Of a DNA stretch of 37,786 nucleotides, positions 22,839 to 31,361 are shown one piece after another. Position 1 is the stretch's first letter, and the number at the start of each line of letters is the position of its first letter. Made by a program: the position numbers and the translations under genes. The DNA comes from Acidobacteriaceae bacterium (lineage in GTDB: Bacteria > Acidobacteriota > Terriglobia > Terriglobales > Acidobacteriaceae): positions 1 through 37,786 of the forward strand of contig DAHUXR010000041.1 in assembly GCA_027307045.1 (NCBI GenBank), read 5' to 3'. The notes under the pieces were generated by a model. The model made no database searches and had not been told where the DNA came from. It saw only the letters and a program-made list of their open reading frames with translations.

Positions 22839-25307
22839 CTACTGGAAGCGCAGGCAAACCATGGGATCAATGCGCGCTGCGCGGCGTGCGGGGATATAGC
22901 TGGCAATCAGCGCTACAATGCTCAGCAGCACGGCAACTAAAGTGAACGTGAGCGGATCATTAGACTTCACTCCGTAGAGAAGGCCGCTGACGAGGCGCGC
23001 GAAAGCAAACGCCGCAACCATGCCGATTGCCACTCCTGTAAAGGCCAGCATCATGCCTTGCTTCACAACCAACTTAAGGACGCTAGGCTGAGTTGCGCCG
23101 AGCGCCATGCGGATGCCGATTTCCCGAGTGCCTTGATTCACAAGATAAGCCATCACGCCATAAATGCCGATGGCGGCAAGAATCAGCGCGAAGCCCGCAA
23201 ACAGCGCCAATAAAACGGCAGTGAACCGGCGTCTGGCAAGAGAGTCTGCAATGCGCTGGTCCATGGTGACGACGCCGTAAAGCGGAAGGTCGCCGTCAAC
23301 TTCATGTAGTTCATGGTTTACGGCGGACGTGAGAGACGCGGGATCAGTGGTGGTGCGCACCACCAGATTGAACAGCCTGCTGATGTACTGGCTGTGCGGG
23401 AAATAAAGCGCCATACGGGAATCCGAATCCAGCCTTTCTTGCTTGATGCGGCCAACCACGCCGACCACCGTGGCCCAGACCGGCGGGGCCTTCAAATCGG
23501 AGAAACTGAGGCGCTTGCCGAGCGGATTCTGATTGGGCCAGAGCTGCTTGGCCATGAATTCATCCACGATCACGACTGGTGGCTTGTCCGCGGTATCGTC
23601 GTCATTAAAGTAACGTCCCTTGAGCAGCGGAATCTGCATGGTTTCAAAATAATGGCCGGCGACAACGCGCTGATCGGCATTGATAAATTTTTCACCCGGC
23701 AGAGGCACCCGTCCTTCCACGATAATAGGCCCCCACGCGAGCATACCGCTGAGAGGCAGTGAAGAGACAGCGCCAACGGAGGTCACGCCTGGCAGACGCT
23801 CCAGGTTCTCTAAAAATCGACGACTGGCGGCGCGATTTGCTTTTGGATCTTGATATTTGTCGCCGCTCAGCGCCAGTTCCACGGTTAAGACATTGTTCGG
23901 ATTGAATCCGGGATCGACGCGTTCCAGAAGGATAAAGCTGCGGAGCAGCAGTCCCGCCGCAATGAGCACAACCACGGAGATGGACAATTCAGCGATGACC
24001 AGGAGCCGGCGCAGATTGTTGCCGCGTCCCCACATGGCGCTGGCGCCTGCGGAGCCGCGTTCAGAGTTCTTGAGCCTGGCGAGCATATCAACACGCGCCA
24101 TACGCAATGCCGGAGCAAGGCCAAAAAGAATACCCGACGCCACGGAGATGAGAAAAGTAAACAACAGCGCGTCACCGCGAATGCCGACCTCCTCCAGTCG
24201 CGGCACGCTCCGGGGGCCAAGCACATGCGTCCAATGGATGCCGATAAAGGCAAGCAGCACGCCCAGGGCGCCGCCGCAAAGCGCAAGCAGCACGCTTTCC
24301 GTAAGCAACTGGCGGATAACGCGTCCCGTACTCGCGCCCACGGCCGTGCGAATCGCGATCTCTCTTTGTCGTCCTAGCGCGCGTGAAAGCAAAAGGTTGG
24401 CAACATTCACGCATGCAATCAGCAGCACGCATCCCACAGCCGCCAGCAACAGCCACAACGTATGGCGAACGTTGCCCACAACCTGTTCCAGCAGCGGCAG
24501 AATAATGAACGTCAGGCCGCCATTCGGCGGATAAACGTCCGGATGGGCCTGGCGAAGCCGGGCCGTGATGGTGTTCATCTCAGCGCGGGCTTCTTCAAGA
24601 GTCACTCCTGGTTTGAGCTTGCCCACAATGTTGTAATCCTCATTGCCGCGGTCCGTGCCAAAATTGGGAAACTGCGGCATGGGAAGAAGCAGGTCAGACT
24701 GCTCCGCGGAATCCAGTGTGGGCAGGACCTCTCGCGGAAGAGAAAAGCTCTTGGGCAGCACCCCGATCACTTCATACTGGTGGGTGTTAATAGTAATGTG
24801 CCTGCCTACCATGTGCGGATCTAATCCGTACCGGCGCGCCCATATGCCATAACCCAGAATCGCGACGTTGGGGCCTCCATAGCGGTCATCGTCGGGATTA
24901 AAAAGCCGGCCCTGAATGGGATGCACGCCAAACATTGGCAACAGGTTGCTGGTAACCCGGATCACGCCCACGCGTATCGGCTCGCCATCGCCGGTAATGT
25001 TGTAATTGCCGCCAATGGCCATGGCCAGCTGCTCAAACCCGTGGTGGTTGTTCTTGATATCAAAATACTGCGCCGTAGAAAACCAGTCCTGTGGGATTCC
25101 CAGCCCTGGCGACGAATTCCATAGAATCACCAGGCGGTCAGCATCTTTATACGGCAGGGGATGCAGCAGCAATGCGCTGGTAATGCTGAAAATGGCCGTT
25201 GTGGCGCCTATGCCAATGGCCAATGACAGGATTGCAGCCACCAGAAATCCCGGGCTTCTGCCAAAAGCCCTTAAAGCGTATTGAAGATCTCGTGCCAGGA
25301 TGGACAT
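22839..25307 (-). CDS. ADOP-type ABC transporter permease (MacB/FtsX family)
   Basis: The 822-residue membrane protein has the acidobacterial duplicated permease layout: LQYALRAFGRSPGFLVAAIL leading into TM1, a MacB periplasmic core (about 50-260; FEQLAMAIGGNYNITGDGEP, GRHITINTHQYEVIGVLPKS), and an FtsX domain with three TM helices (about 285-405; VGCVLLIACVNVANLLLSRA, LGRQREIAIRTAVGASTGRV). A second core and a second FtsX domain follow (about 690-815; GVMAYLVNQGTREIGIRMAL). No ATPase gene is adjacent, as usual for these orphan permeases, and no PadR precedes it. It also lacks the N-terminal cytoplasmic segment seen at 9601. Substrate unknown. It is convergent with the hypothetical gene at 22119. 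Confidence 0.94.
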   Translation of the reverse strand: MSILARDLQYALRAFGRSPGFLVAAILSLAIGIGATTAIFSITSALLLHPLPYKDADRLVILWNSSPGLGIPQDWFSTAQYFDIKNNHHGFEQLAMAIGGNYNITGDGEPIRVGVIRVTSNLLPMFGVHPIQGRLFNPDDDRYGGPNVAILGYGIWARRYGLDPHMVGRHITINTHQYEVIGVLPKSFSLPREVLPTLDSAEQSDLLLPMPQFPNFGTDRGNEDYNIVGKLKPGVTLEEARAEMNTITARLRQAHPDVYPPNGGLTFIILPLLEQVVGNVRHTLWLLLAAVGCVLLIACVNVANLLLSRALGRQREIAIRTAVGASTGRVIRQLLTESVLLALCGGALGVLLAFIGIHWTHVLGPRSVPRLEEVGIRGDALLFTFLISVASGILFGLAPALRMARVDMLARLKNSERGSAGASAMWGRGNNLRRLLVIAELSISVVVLIAAGLLLRSFILLERVDPGFNPNNVLTVELALSGDKYQDPKANRAASRRFLENLERLPGVTSVGAVSSLPLSGMLAWGPIIVEGRVPLPGEKFINADQRVVAGHYFETMQIPLLKGRYFNDDDTADKPPVVIVDEFMAKQLWPNQNPLGKRLSFSDLKAPPVWATVVGVVGRIKQERLDSDSRMALYFPHSQYISRLFNLVVRTTTDPASLTSAVNHELHEVDGDLPLYGVVTMDQRIADSLARRRFTAVLLALFAGFALILAAIGIYGVMAYLVNQGTREIGIRMALGATQPSVLKLVVKQGMMLAFTGVAIGMVAAFAFARLVSGLLYGVKSNDPLTFTLVAVLLSIVALIASYIPARRAARIDPMVCLRFQ

Positions 25308-26152
25308 TGCGGAAAGTTATCGTAACATGACTCCCGCCCTGTCCCCCATCAACCAGGATTCTAAAGTACTTAGGTAATTAAGTGCCCGGGGGAATGCTTG
25401 TGTGCTGCCGCCCTCGATCGTGGTCATAGGGTGGCGCCGCCTTTCACGCCTTTGGGCTACGTACAATCTTGGATAGGTAAAATCCGTTCGTTCTTTTCCG
25501 CGTCCTCCGCGGCAGCTTTTGTTCCTCGATTGTTCGGCGGTTTTGCGCGATCGACCCCACCCCATTCCCCCTGGGTTTCCCGGTCACGGGCGATTGCGGC
25601 GATTCAACCCCACCCCCCCGGGATTCATCCCAGATTGGCGTAGACTTCAGAGGGTTTATCCCAAGTCATCACAGATTGGCGTGCACTTGAGAGATCAGGC
25701 TACAATTGGCGCAGGGTTCAGCGGATCCACCGATCCCCCGGATCACTCGATTTAACGGATCACCCGATCTCGATATACCCCTCCCCCGGCTGCCAACTAG
25801 GATTTAAAAGGACTTACATGGCGACACCCAAGTCACCGCAATTTGGCGTGTACTTAAGAGACTCGTCCTTTGTGTTCCTTAGTGTCCTTCGTGTTAAAGG
25901 TTTGGGTTTTTAGCCAAGAGAGCAAAGGCCCAAAGCCAAGGGCCTCTTTTGTCCAGTTGCCAATTGCCAGCATGCTCAGTTTTCAAAGAGCTTTGTTGCG
26001 ACGGTTACACCCTGGGGCGCCTGCCGGAGTATAGCTATTTTCTTCGCCCATATCAATTGCGAATAAGGACAATGCTGGATACGCCAATTTCGCAAGGCAT
26101 TAAGTTATAAGGAGCGCTAACTCGGGTTTTCATCCTGAGTGCTTTCGCATAT
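25308..26152. repeat. Repeat-rich intergenic stretch
   Basis: No gene is supported here. A 34-base unit occurs at 25660-25693 and 25827-25860 (CCCAAGTCAYCRCA followed by a TTGGCGTG core and ACTT-AGAG), with a shorter third copy at 25631-25652. Runs of GATCAC and GATCCCCCGG appear near 25735-25775, and a line of KGTGTTCCTTAGTGTCCTTC type at about 25868-25900. The latter two motifs recur at 36826-36989. A small hairpin AGGCCC/GGGCCT with CTTTT at 25926-25950 could be a terminator. Confidence 0.7.
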
Positions 26153-26182
26153 AAAAAAGAGCGCGGCTCGGAAGCCGCGCTC
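26153..26182 (-). terminator. Rho-independent terminator
   Basis: A perfect 10-bp stem GAGCGCGGCT / AGCCGCGCTC (26159-26168 and 26173-26182, four-base loop) is followed on the minus strand by six T residues (26158-26153). It lies 25 bases after the stop of the gene fragment at 26208 and is a textbook terminator for it. Confidence 0.88.
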
Positions 26183-26207
26183 AGCGCAATTGGATCTCAA
26201 ACGTGGC

Positions 26208-26660
26208 CTATTGAGTCATGAGAAATACGTCGTATGCGGTTTTCCCGACATCGGCTGGACCATGAAGTCCTTGATTCACGCGCGCTCTATACCGGAAAAG
26301 GTTTCCGTACTGGTCTTTCCGCTCAGACAGCGCATATTCCAGGCTGATAGAGAAAATACCCAGTTCCGGCAATGTGTGCAATTCGCCGAGCTGGCAAATT
26401 CCATCGTGGTTGGCGTCCACCCAAAGGCGCAACGCCGAAAAGATTGTGTCGCGCTCGTCAATCACACCATCGCCGTTGCCGCCGTTCATAGGATCGTCAT
26501 AGACCGCAAGCGCCAGAAAGCCGTTGGGATGCGGGGATGATGGCTGCGCCGTGAAATTGCCAAACATTTCCGCGCCGCTGTTGATCACACCGTTCTGGTT
26601 GCGATCAAGGACCAGCCATCCGTTGTTCGCATATGCGGTCCATGCTAACCATCCCGATGC
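26208..26660 (-). pseudogene. C-terminal fragment of an exported EF-hand-like repeat protein
   Basis: The frame after an in-frame TAA (26663-26661) reads ASGWLAWTAYANNGWLVLDR, NQNGVINSGAEMFGNF, FLALAVYDDPMNGGNGDGVI, DERDTIFSALRLWVDANHDG and ICQLGELHTLPELG, ending AYDVFLMTQ. The DRNQNGVIN, GNGDGVIDERD and DANHDGICQ motifs are calcium-binding dockerin/EF-hand-like loops. This block is a known C-terminal module of large secreted proteins in Acidobacteriota. Only about 150 residues remain, the N-terminus and any signal are missing, and no good start precedes the conserved part (a GTG before INSG is possible but internal). The intact terminator downstream suggests a gene truncated from its 5' side. 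Confidence 0.75.
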
Positions 26661-26785
26661 TTATTTGCCGCAAAGCCGGCGCAAGGAGTTTTCCAATGCG
26701 AAATTGCATTCTAAAGACATTTTTGTTCGTTTCGCTTTCCCGTTAATCTGTTGGGATCTCAATTCCGGCAAGCCTGGCAATCCCC

Positions 26786-27787
26786 TTACTCAATCCTCAC
26801 CACTCTTTCGCTGACCCTGGGGAATTTTTCAAATACAGCGGGATCGTGCCCGGGGACGATCAGCCGGGGCGAAGCGGCGAGTTGTTTCATGCGGTCCTGA
26901 GCGCGGAGATTGGATGCGGCGTCGAGCGTCTGGGCGATAGGGACATGCTTTTCCAGGTTTTCATAAAGATACATATTGTCGCTGGCCAGAATCACCGTGC
27001 CGGCTTTGGTGTTCACGCCCACGTACTGTGACTGGAAAGTATGCATGCCGCCGATGTAGCACATGATGCCGGGAAAAATTTCCTGGGCGTCGCCATTCAC
27101 CAGTGTGACGCGGCTCGCCAGGTTGAGTTTCACGGCGGCCAGCACGTCGTCGGGCTCAATGCCGCCATGGGTGCGCGGACTCTGCCATGCTTCTCCAGTG
27201 TAATAGGTGTATTCATCTTTTTGCAGCCAGACGCGTGCCTTGGGAAAAAGATCCATGCCGTCCGCATGGTCCCAGTGCATGTGCGTGATCACCACGTCAG
27301 TAATGTCTTCCGGCGTGAGCGCGGCCTGCCCTGCGGGCATGATGCCGGGCTGGCCAACAGCTTCAGACGCTTTGATGAAACTCTCCACCTTGAATTGCTT
27401 AAAGAATTGCGGACGATAGAACCCTGAATCCACCATGATGTTATGGCCGTTGCCGCGGATGAGCCAGACCGCCATGGCGATGGAAAGTTTGCGCCCCGGA
27501 TCGGCATCGCCGATGAGCGCGTTGACGGGAAAGTCTGGAATGGAAGCGTAGCGGATGGCAAAAACTTCATACACCGGCGCGGCCACTGTCGCCATGGGAG
27601 CTGCGGTTGTGTTCTTAGCTTGGGCAGCCCTCCCGAAGTTGCGGGCAACAGTCGCGGACAAGGCCGTTGTGGAGGAAAAAGCTGTGGCAGAATTTACGGA
27701 AGCATTTACGTGGTTTGCTGAAGGAGACTGTGCAATAGTGAACAGAGCTAAGGTAAAAAACAGCGCGACAATCGATTTTGCTATCAT
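26786..27787 (-). CDS. Exported metallo-beta-lactamase-fold hydrolase (AHL-lactonase-like)
   Basis: I use the ATG at 27787 (MIAKSIVALFFTLALFTIAQ), which gives a signal peptide and has GGAG five bases upstream. The mature protein (333 aa in all) has a Ser/Ala/Thr-rich linker to about residue 70, then a metallo-beta-lactamase fold. The metal-binding motif THMHWDHADGMD is at about 177-188, a downstream metal His in IGGMHTF, the Asp in VILASDNMYL and the His in LIVPGHDPAV. The pattern with an IMVDSGFY strand resembles the N-acyl-homoserine-lactonase branch (AiiA-like), but exported members with unknown substrates are common. Quorum quenching is only a possibility. Confidence 0.88.
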   Translation of the reverse strand: MIAKSIVALFFTLALFTIAQSPSANHVNASVNSATAFSSTTALSATVARNFGRAAQAKNTTAAPMATVAAPVYEVFAIRYASIPDFPVNALIGDADPGRKLSIAMAVWLIRGNGHNIMVDSGFYRPQFFKQFKVESFIKASEAVGQPGIMPAGQAALTPEDITDVVITHMHWDHADGMDLFPKARVWLQKDEYTYYTGEAWQSPRTHGGIEPDDVLAAVKLNLASRVTLVNGDAQEIFPGIMCYIGGMHTFQSQYVGVNTKAGTVILASDNMYLYENLEKHVPIAQTLDAASNLRAQDRMKQLAASPRLIVPGHDPAVFEKFPRVSERVVRIE

Positions 27788-27845
27788 TCTGGCTCCATTT
27801 TGCGGCATCATCCTTGAATAAAGAAAGCCTAGGAAAATACACTGC

Positions 27846-28328
27846 ATGAATAGCGCTAAAATGTCGAGACTCCCAAAAGTCCCGTCATTGTTGCGTCGTA
27901 TCAGCTTCAGCTTTCTGCTGGGCTTTGCCCTGTTTGTGCTGGGCGCGGGATTGCAAGGCGTGCTGCAGCAGCGCGGCATTACCCGCATAAACACTTATGT
28001 GGATGATCTGGTCCTGGGAGTGCTGGCGGGTTTGCTGGTGTTTGCCTATGAGCATCGGCGATCTCGTGAGCTGCGCCAGAAGCTGGCGGTGATTTCCGCC
28101 ATGAACCATCACGTCCGCAACGCGCTGCAAACCATTGCTTATGTGCCCTACACTGAGCAGGCCAAACAGGTGCTGCTGATCCAGCAGTCAGTCACCCGGA
28201 TCCAGTGGGCGCTCAATGAAATTTTGCCCGGAGAAGGGCCGGAAACCCGGAGTTTCCCTCCGACAATGCCTGTCAGCAAAAAGACGATGGAGCCAGAACC
28301 GCGCACAGGAACGTCAGGCAAAGCTTGA
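27846..28328 (+). CDS. Two-TM protein with a histidine-kinase-like DHp helix
   Basis: The 160-residue protein has two TM helices (about 20-40, SFSFLLGFALFVLGAGLQGV, and about 50-66, VDDLVLGVLAGLLVFAYEH). A helix with HRRSRELRQKLAVISAMNHH and VRNALQTIAYVPYTEQAKQV follows. The AMNHHVRNALQ stretch resembles the phospho-acceptor helix (H-box) of histidine kinases, and a second helix follows (LIQQSVTRIQWALNEIL). There is no catalytic ATPase domain; the tail is disordered. Such truncated HisKA-like proteins occur in Acidobacteriota. It is divergent from the metallo-hydrolase (58 bases between starts) and convergent with the broken Crp/Fnr gene. Confidence 0.72.
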   Translation: MNSAKMSRLPKVPSLLRRISFSFLLGFALFVLGAGLQGVLQQRGITRINTYVDDLVLGVLAGLLVFAYEHRRSRELRQKLAVISAMNHHVRNALQTIAYVPYTEQAKQVLLIQQSVTRIQWALNEILPGEGPETRSFPPTMPVSKKTMEPEPRTGTSGKA

Positions 28329-28391
28329 GTTGGAATTTACGCCGGCGCTGAGAGAATCTTTTGTGCGATTGAAAGACATCTACTCTCTCAA

Positions 28392-29184
28392 TCACGCGCC
28401 ATTTTCACCAGCCGATCTCTTTGCCGACATGCCCAGCAGCCGGTCAAACTCTCGCTTGCTCACGGCATAGCATTCGCAGGAGCGCTTCATCAGCCCCGCG
28501 TGGTCAAGGATTGTTACGTGGCCCCGCGTATAACGGATCAGCCCGGAGCGCTGCAACTCGCCGGCGGCAAGCGTGACGCCCGGCCTTTGCACGCCCAGCA
28601 TCATGGCCAGGAACTCCTGCGTGAGCTGAAACTCATTCGACTGCATGCGGTCCTGCGTCATCAAAAGCCAGCGGCAACAGCGCCGCTCCAGCACATGAAA
28701 CGTATTGCATGCAGCCGATTGCGCCACCTGGTTAAAGAATGCATGGGCGTAATGCAGCATGGCCGTGCGCAGGGAAGCGCTGCGCTGCATCTCTTGCCAG
28801 AAGGTTTTTGCCTTCATCCGCAGCCCGTGGCCCGCCACCTGCATATAAACGCTGGTGGGCGCCTGGGTTGTCGCCAAAGATCACCGGCAATCCCACCATG
28901 CCTTCATTGCCAATCGTGCCGACCTCCGCCGCATTGCCGTTCTTCATGGTGTTCACCAGTGAAGCCACGCCGGTCTCAATGAAATAGACAAATTCAATTT
29001 GCTCATCGGCCCGATAGAGCGAGAGTTTGCATTTGAACTCCACCGGCAGAAGATGCCGGCGCAGCCGCTCATAGTCTTCAGGCGGCAGAAGTTTCAGCAG
29101 CCGATTCTGTGGTTCGGCCTGCGCGGTCTCAGGTGCTGCGGCACTGCGCTGGTTTCTCACCCGTTGTGTGGAAGCAGTAGGCAT
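28392..29184 (-). pseudogene. Crp/Fnr-family regulator with a one-base frameshift
   Basis: From ATG 29184 (GGGAGCACC upstream) the frame encodes a cyclic-nucleotide-binding-like domain: PEDYERLRRHLLPVEFKCKL, IEFVYFIETGVASLVNTMKN, GTIGNEGMVGLPVIFGDN. At about 28865-28869 (a GGG run on the plus strand) the reading shifts. The continuation in the other frame is QAPTSVYMQVAGHGLRMKAK, then VLERRCCRWLLMTQDRMQSN and the helix-turn-helix region EFQLTQEFLAMMLGVQRPGV, LAAGELQRSGLIRYTRGHVT. Removing one base of the run restores a normal 260-residue regulator. So this is either a very young pseudogene or a homopolymer sequencing error. Start codons, domain order and ending are otherwise typical. Confidence 0.86.
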
Positions 29185-29616
29185 GGTGCTCCCAGATAGC
29201 AGCCCCCGCGCTCGATTTCAAGGCCTGATCTAAGTTTACTCCTAAAATTCGGCTGGATTTGCCGGGCTCTGTTGCGCTGAATCCGACTGTGTTAATTGCG
29301 GACGGCGGCGGCAGTCTTCTACCTGCAATTCATGGAAACAAAAGCGCTCAGCCAGCTTGTCCCGCTCCAGAGAGATCAAACCAGGGGACACCGGGCAGCG
29401 GCTGCTGTAATGCGCTCATCTGAGAGAAGTAGAGCTGGGGGCCCAGGCCCAAGCTGCTGGCCCGCGGCTTCAGAAGTGTCCCACCAGGGCTGCATTTTTC
29501 CTTAGTTCTACAACCTCCAGGCTGGGCCTTAGTTCTAACTATTTAAGGCGGGGTTCTTCCCTGGGGTTAATGTAGGGGTTAACGTCCACTTTTTTTTGAC
29601 CATCAAAATTTTGGCG
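29185..29616. other. Intergenic stretch, nothing recognised
   Basis: About 430 bases between the divergent Crp/Fnr gene and the exported protein at 29617. Two short direct copies of CCTTAGTTCTA (29502-29512 and 29527-29537) and a GGTTAATGTAGGGGTTAA tandem near 29566-29581 are visible. I see no tRNA-like cloverleaf and no clear terminator. Confidence 0.45.
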
Positions 29617-30408
29617 ATGCTGAACGAAAAAATGACTCGTTTTTTTCTGACTTTCGTGTTGATCTTTAGCTGTGCTCTTGCGTCCGCGCAGGCGCCGCCG
29701 CCCGACGCGACAGAATCTTCCAGCGTCATGGCCACGCCTTCCAGCGACTCTTCTTCCAGCATTATTCTTATAGCCGAAGCGCCATTGCTGCCTCAGCCCA
29801 CCCGCCTTCAGCAGATGAAGAGCATGATCAAGCTGCAGGTGAACCGCGCCATCGACGGCAAGCCGTATCCTTCTCTTACTGAATGGCAGCCGCTCACCGC
29901 AAGGCAGAAGTTCGACGTATTTCTGCATAGCACTTATTCGCCTCGCACCTTCGCCAACGCCGCTATTGACGAAGCCGCCGACCGCGCCCGCGGCCATCGC
30001 CTGAATATGGAATATGAAACTGGAATTCGCGGCGCCGGCCAGGCCTACGGAATCAACCTGGCCACCAATGAGACTGACGTCTTCTTTCAGCGCTTTCTTT
30101 TTCCCACTTTGTTGAGACAGGACCCGCGCTACTTCCGCAATCCTGACCTGCCGTTCTTCCGCCGCGCGCTGTATGCCATGAGCCGCGTGCTGATCACGCG
30201 GACCGATAGCGGGGGCCAGACTTTCAATTCATCGCGAATTTTGAGTCTTGCTGCCGCGCAAGAGGTGGCGGATCTTTATGTTCCCGGCGAACGGCAGGGT
30301 TTGCATCCGATCGCGGGTTGCGTCACCTTTACGCTGCTGCGCGATGCCGGCGAGAACCTGCTGCATGAGTTCTGGCCGGACGTTCGCCGCAAATTCCTGC
30401 ATCGATAA
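29617..30408 (+). CDS. Exported acidobacterial hypothetical protein
   Basis: From the ATG at 29617 (an ATG five codons later is equally possible) the 263-residue protein has a signal peptide (TRFFLTFVLIFSCALASA, cleaved near AQA). A Ser/Pro-rich linker and a conserved-looking domain follow: LTARQKFDVFLHSTYSPRTF, DEAADRARGHRLNMEYETGI, TDVFFQRFLFPTLLRQDPRY and LFFRRALYAMSRVLITR-like helices. The QDPRYF motif and overall pattern recur, by my recollection, in many secreted acidobacterial proteins of unknown function. No metal-binding or catalytic motif is evident. Confidence 0.78.
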   Translation: MLNEKMTRFFLTFVLIFSCALASAQAPPPDATESSSVMATPSSDSSSSIILIAEAPLLPQPTRLQQMKSMIKLQVNRAIDGKPYPSLTEWQPLTARQKFDVFLHSTYSPRTFANAAIDEAADRARGHRLNMEYETGIRGAGQAYGINLATNETDVFFQRFLFPTLLRQDPRYFRNPDLPFFRRALYAMSRVLITRTDSGGQTFNSSRILSLAAAQEVADLYVPGERQGLHPIAGCVTFTLLRDAGENLLHEFWPDVRRKFLHR

Positions 30409-30424
30409 AAATTATCGCCGGCGA

Positions 30425-30802
30425 TCAAGCCTTGCCTTCTGGCCCGAACAATGACAGCAGATGCCCGTCCACGTCCCTGAAGTGGACAGCCCAATCCGTC
30501 GGCGTCACCGCTCGCGGCTCACTTAGAAACACCACGCCTTTTGCTTCCAGCGCTGTGTGCGTGCCCCGCAAATTGTCCACCCCGAACGAGACTTCCACGG
30601 CTTCTGCCAGCGGCGCGGCATTCATGTGCCGTGGACTCAGGCCCAGCATGATATTTCCGCATTGCAGCAGAGCAAGAGCCGGCTCCTGCATGATTACCCT
30701 GAGCCCCAGCTTGTCTCTGTAAAACCCAATCGACGCCGGAAGGTCGCGCACCCCCAGCATAATGGCCGCGATCCGCGAAAGTTGCGCTGCTCCTGCCATC
30801 AA
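30425..30802 (-). CDS. VOC-family (glyoxalase-like) protein
   Basis: The 125-residue protein is a single vicinal-oxygen-chelate domain: AAIMLGVRDLPASIGFYRDK, LGLRVIMQEPALALLQCGNI, AVEVSFGVDNLRGTHTALEA, DWAVHFRDVDGHLLSLFGPE. The final strand D-G-H-LLSLFG is typical, but the usual metal-binding His near the N-terminus is absent (IMLGV), so metal use is uncertain. Roles in the superfamily include glyoxalase, antibiotic-binding and dioxygenase activity. It is divergent from the MarR regulator and shares its two palindromic operators, so it is probably the regulated target. Confidence 0.86.
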   Translation of the reverse strand: MMAGAAQLSRIAAIMLGVRDLPASIGFYRDKLGLRVIMQEPALALLQCGNIMLGLSPRHMNAAPLAEAVEVSFGVDNLRGTHTALEAKGVVFLSEPRAVTPTDWAVHFRDVDGHLLSLFGPEGKA

Positions 30803-30827
30803 CAGCCTCCTGCTTAATTTGATATAG

Positions 30828-30840
30828 TTAGCAAGGCTAA
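30828..30840. promoter_or_regulatory. MarR-type operator 1
   Basis: TTAGC-AAG-GCTAA is a perfect inverted repeat with a 3-base centre, 26 bases before the VOC start. An identical-arm copy lies at 30879-30891. Confidence 0.75.
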
Positions 30841-30878
30841 TTAAACGGTTTGCCGTGGCCGTGTGTCAAGAAAAATAG

Positions 30879-30891
30879 TTAGCCTAGCTAA
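30879..30891. promoter_or_regulatory. MarR-type operator 2, next to the marR start
   Basis: TTAGC-CTA-GCTAA is flanked, like operator 1, by ATAG on the left and TAA-like bases on the right. It ends three bases before the ATG of the MarR gene, occupying the place of the Shine-Dalgarno. Autoregulation is likely. Confidence 0.75.
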
Positions 30892-30894
30892 TAA

Positions 30895-31332
30895 ATGCCA
30901 AGGTTGACCAAAATTGAAGATCTGGCGGACCGCCTGCACAGCACCGCCATCCACCTGCTGCGCCAGGCCCGCGTGCAGGATTCAGCCAGCGGTCTTGCCC
31001 CGGCACGGCTCTCGGCGCTCTCCGTATTGGTCTTTGGCGGCAACATGTCACTGAATGACCTGGCCCGGGCAGAGCAGGTGCGCCCGCCCACCATGAGCCG
31101 CATCGTCGATGCCCTGGAGTCAGAAGGCCTGGCGCGCCGCACGGTGAATGCTCAAGACCGCCGTGCCGTAGTGATTGAGGCCACGGAAAAAGGGACGGCC
31201 ATTCTGTGGCAGGGAAGAAAGCGCCGCGTCAAGTTTCTGGCCCAACATCTCTCCCGGCTGAGTGAAGAGGAACGCAGGAAAATTGGCGATGCCATCATCG
31301 CAATCCACAAAGCCATGCCCCGTCAACCTTGA
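30895..31332 (+). CDS. MarR-family transcriptional regulator
   Basis: The 145-residue protein shows the MarR winged helix: RLHSTAIHLLRQARVQDSAS, LSALSVLVFGGNMSLNDLAR, AEQVRPPTMSRIVDALESEG (recognition helix), ARRTVNAQDRRAVVIEATEK (wing), and a C-terminal dimerisation helix. The wing motif with D-RR is conserved. It is divergent from the VOC gene across two TTAGC-N3-GCTAA operators. No Shine-Dalgarno is visible, because the operator ends at the start codon, so leaderless translation is possible. MarR proteins often answer small phenolic or oxidative signals; the ligand is unknown. Confidence 0.92.
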   Translation: MPRLTKIEDLADRLHSTAIHLLRQARVQDSASGLAPARLSALSVLVFGGNMSLNDLARAEQVRPPTMSRIVDALESEGLARRTVNAQDRRAVVIEATEKGTAILWQGRKRRVKFLAQHLSRLSEEERRKIGDAIIAIHKAMPRQP

Positions 31333-31361
31333 TAAGATAGCCATTTCCTTTGAGGGCCTTC

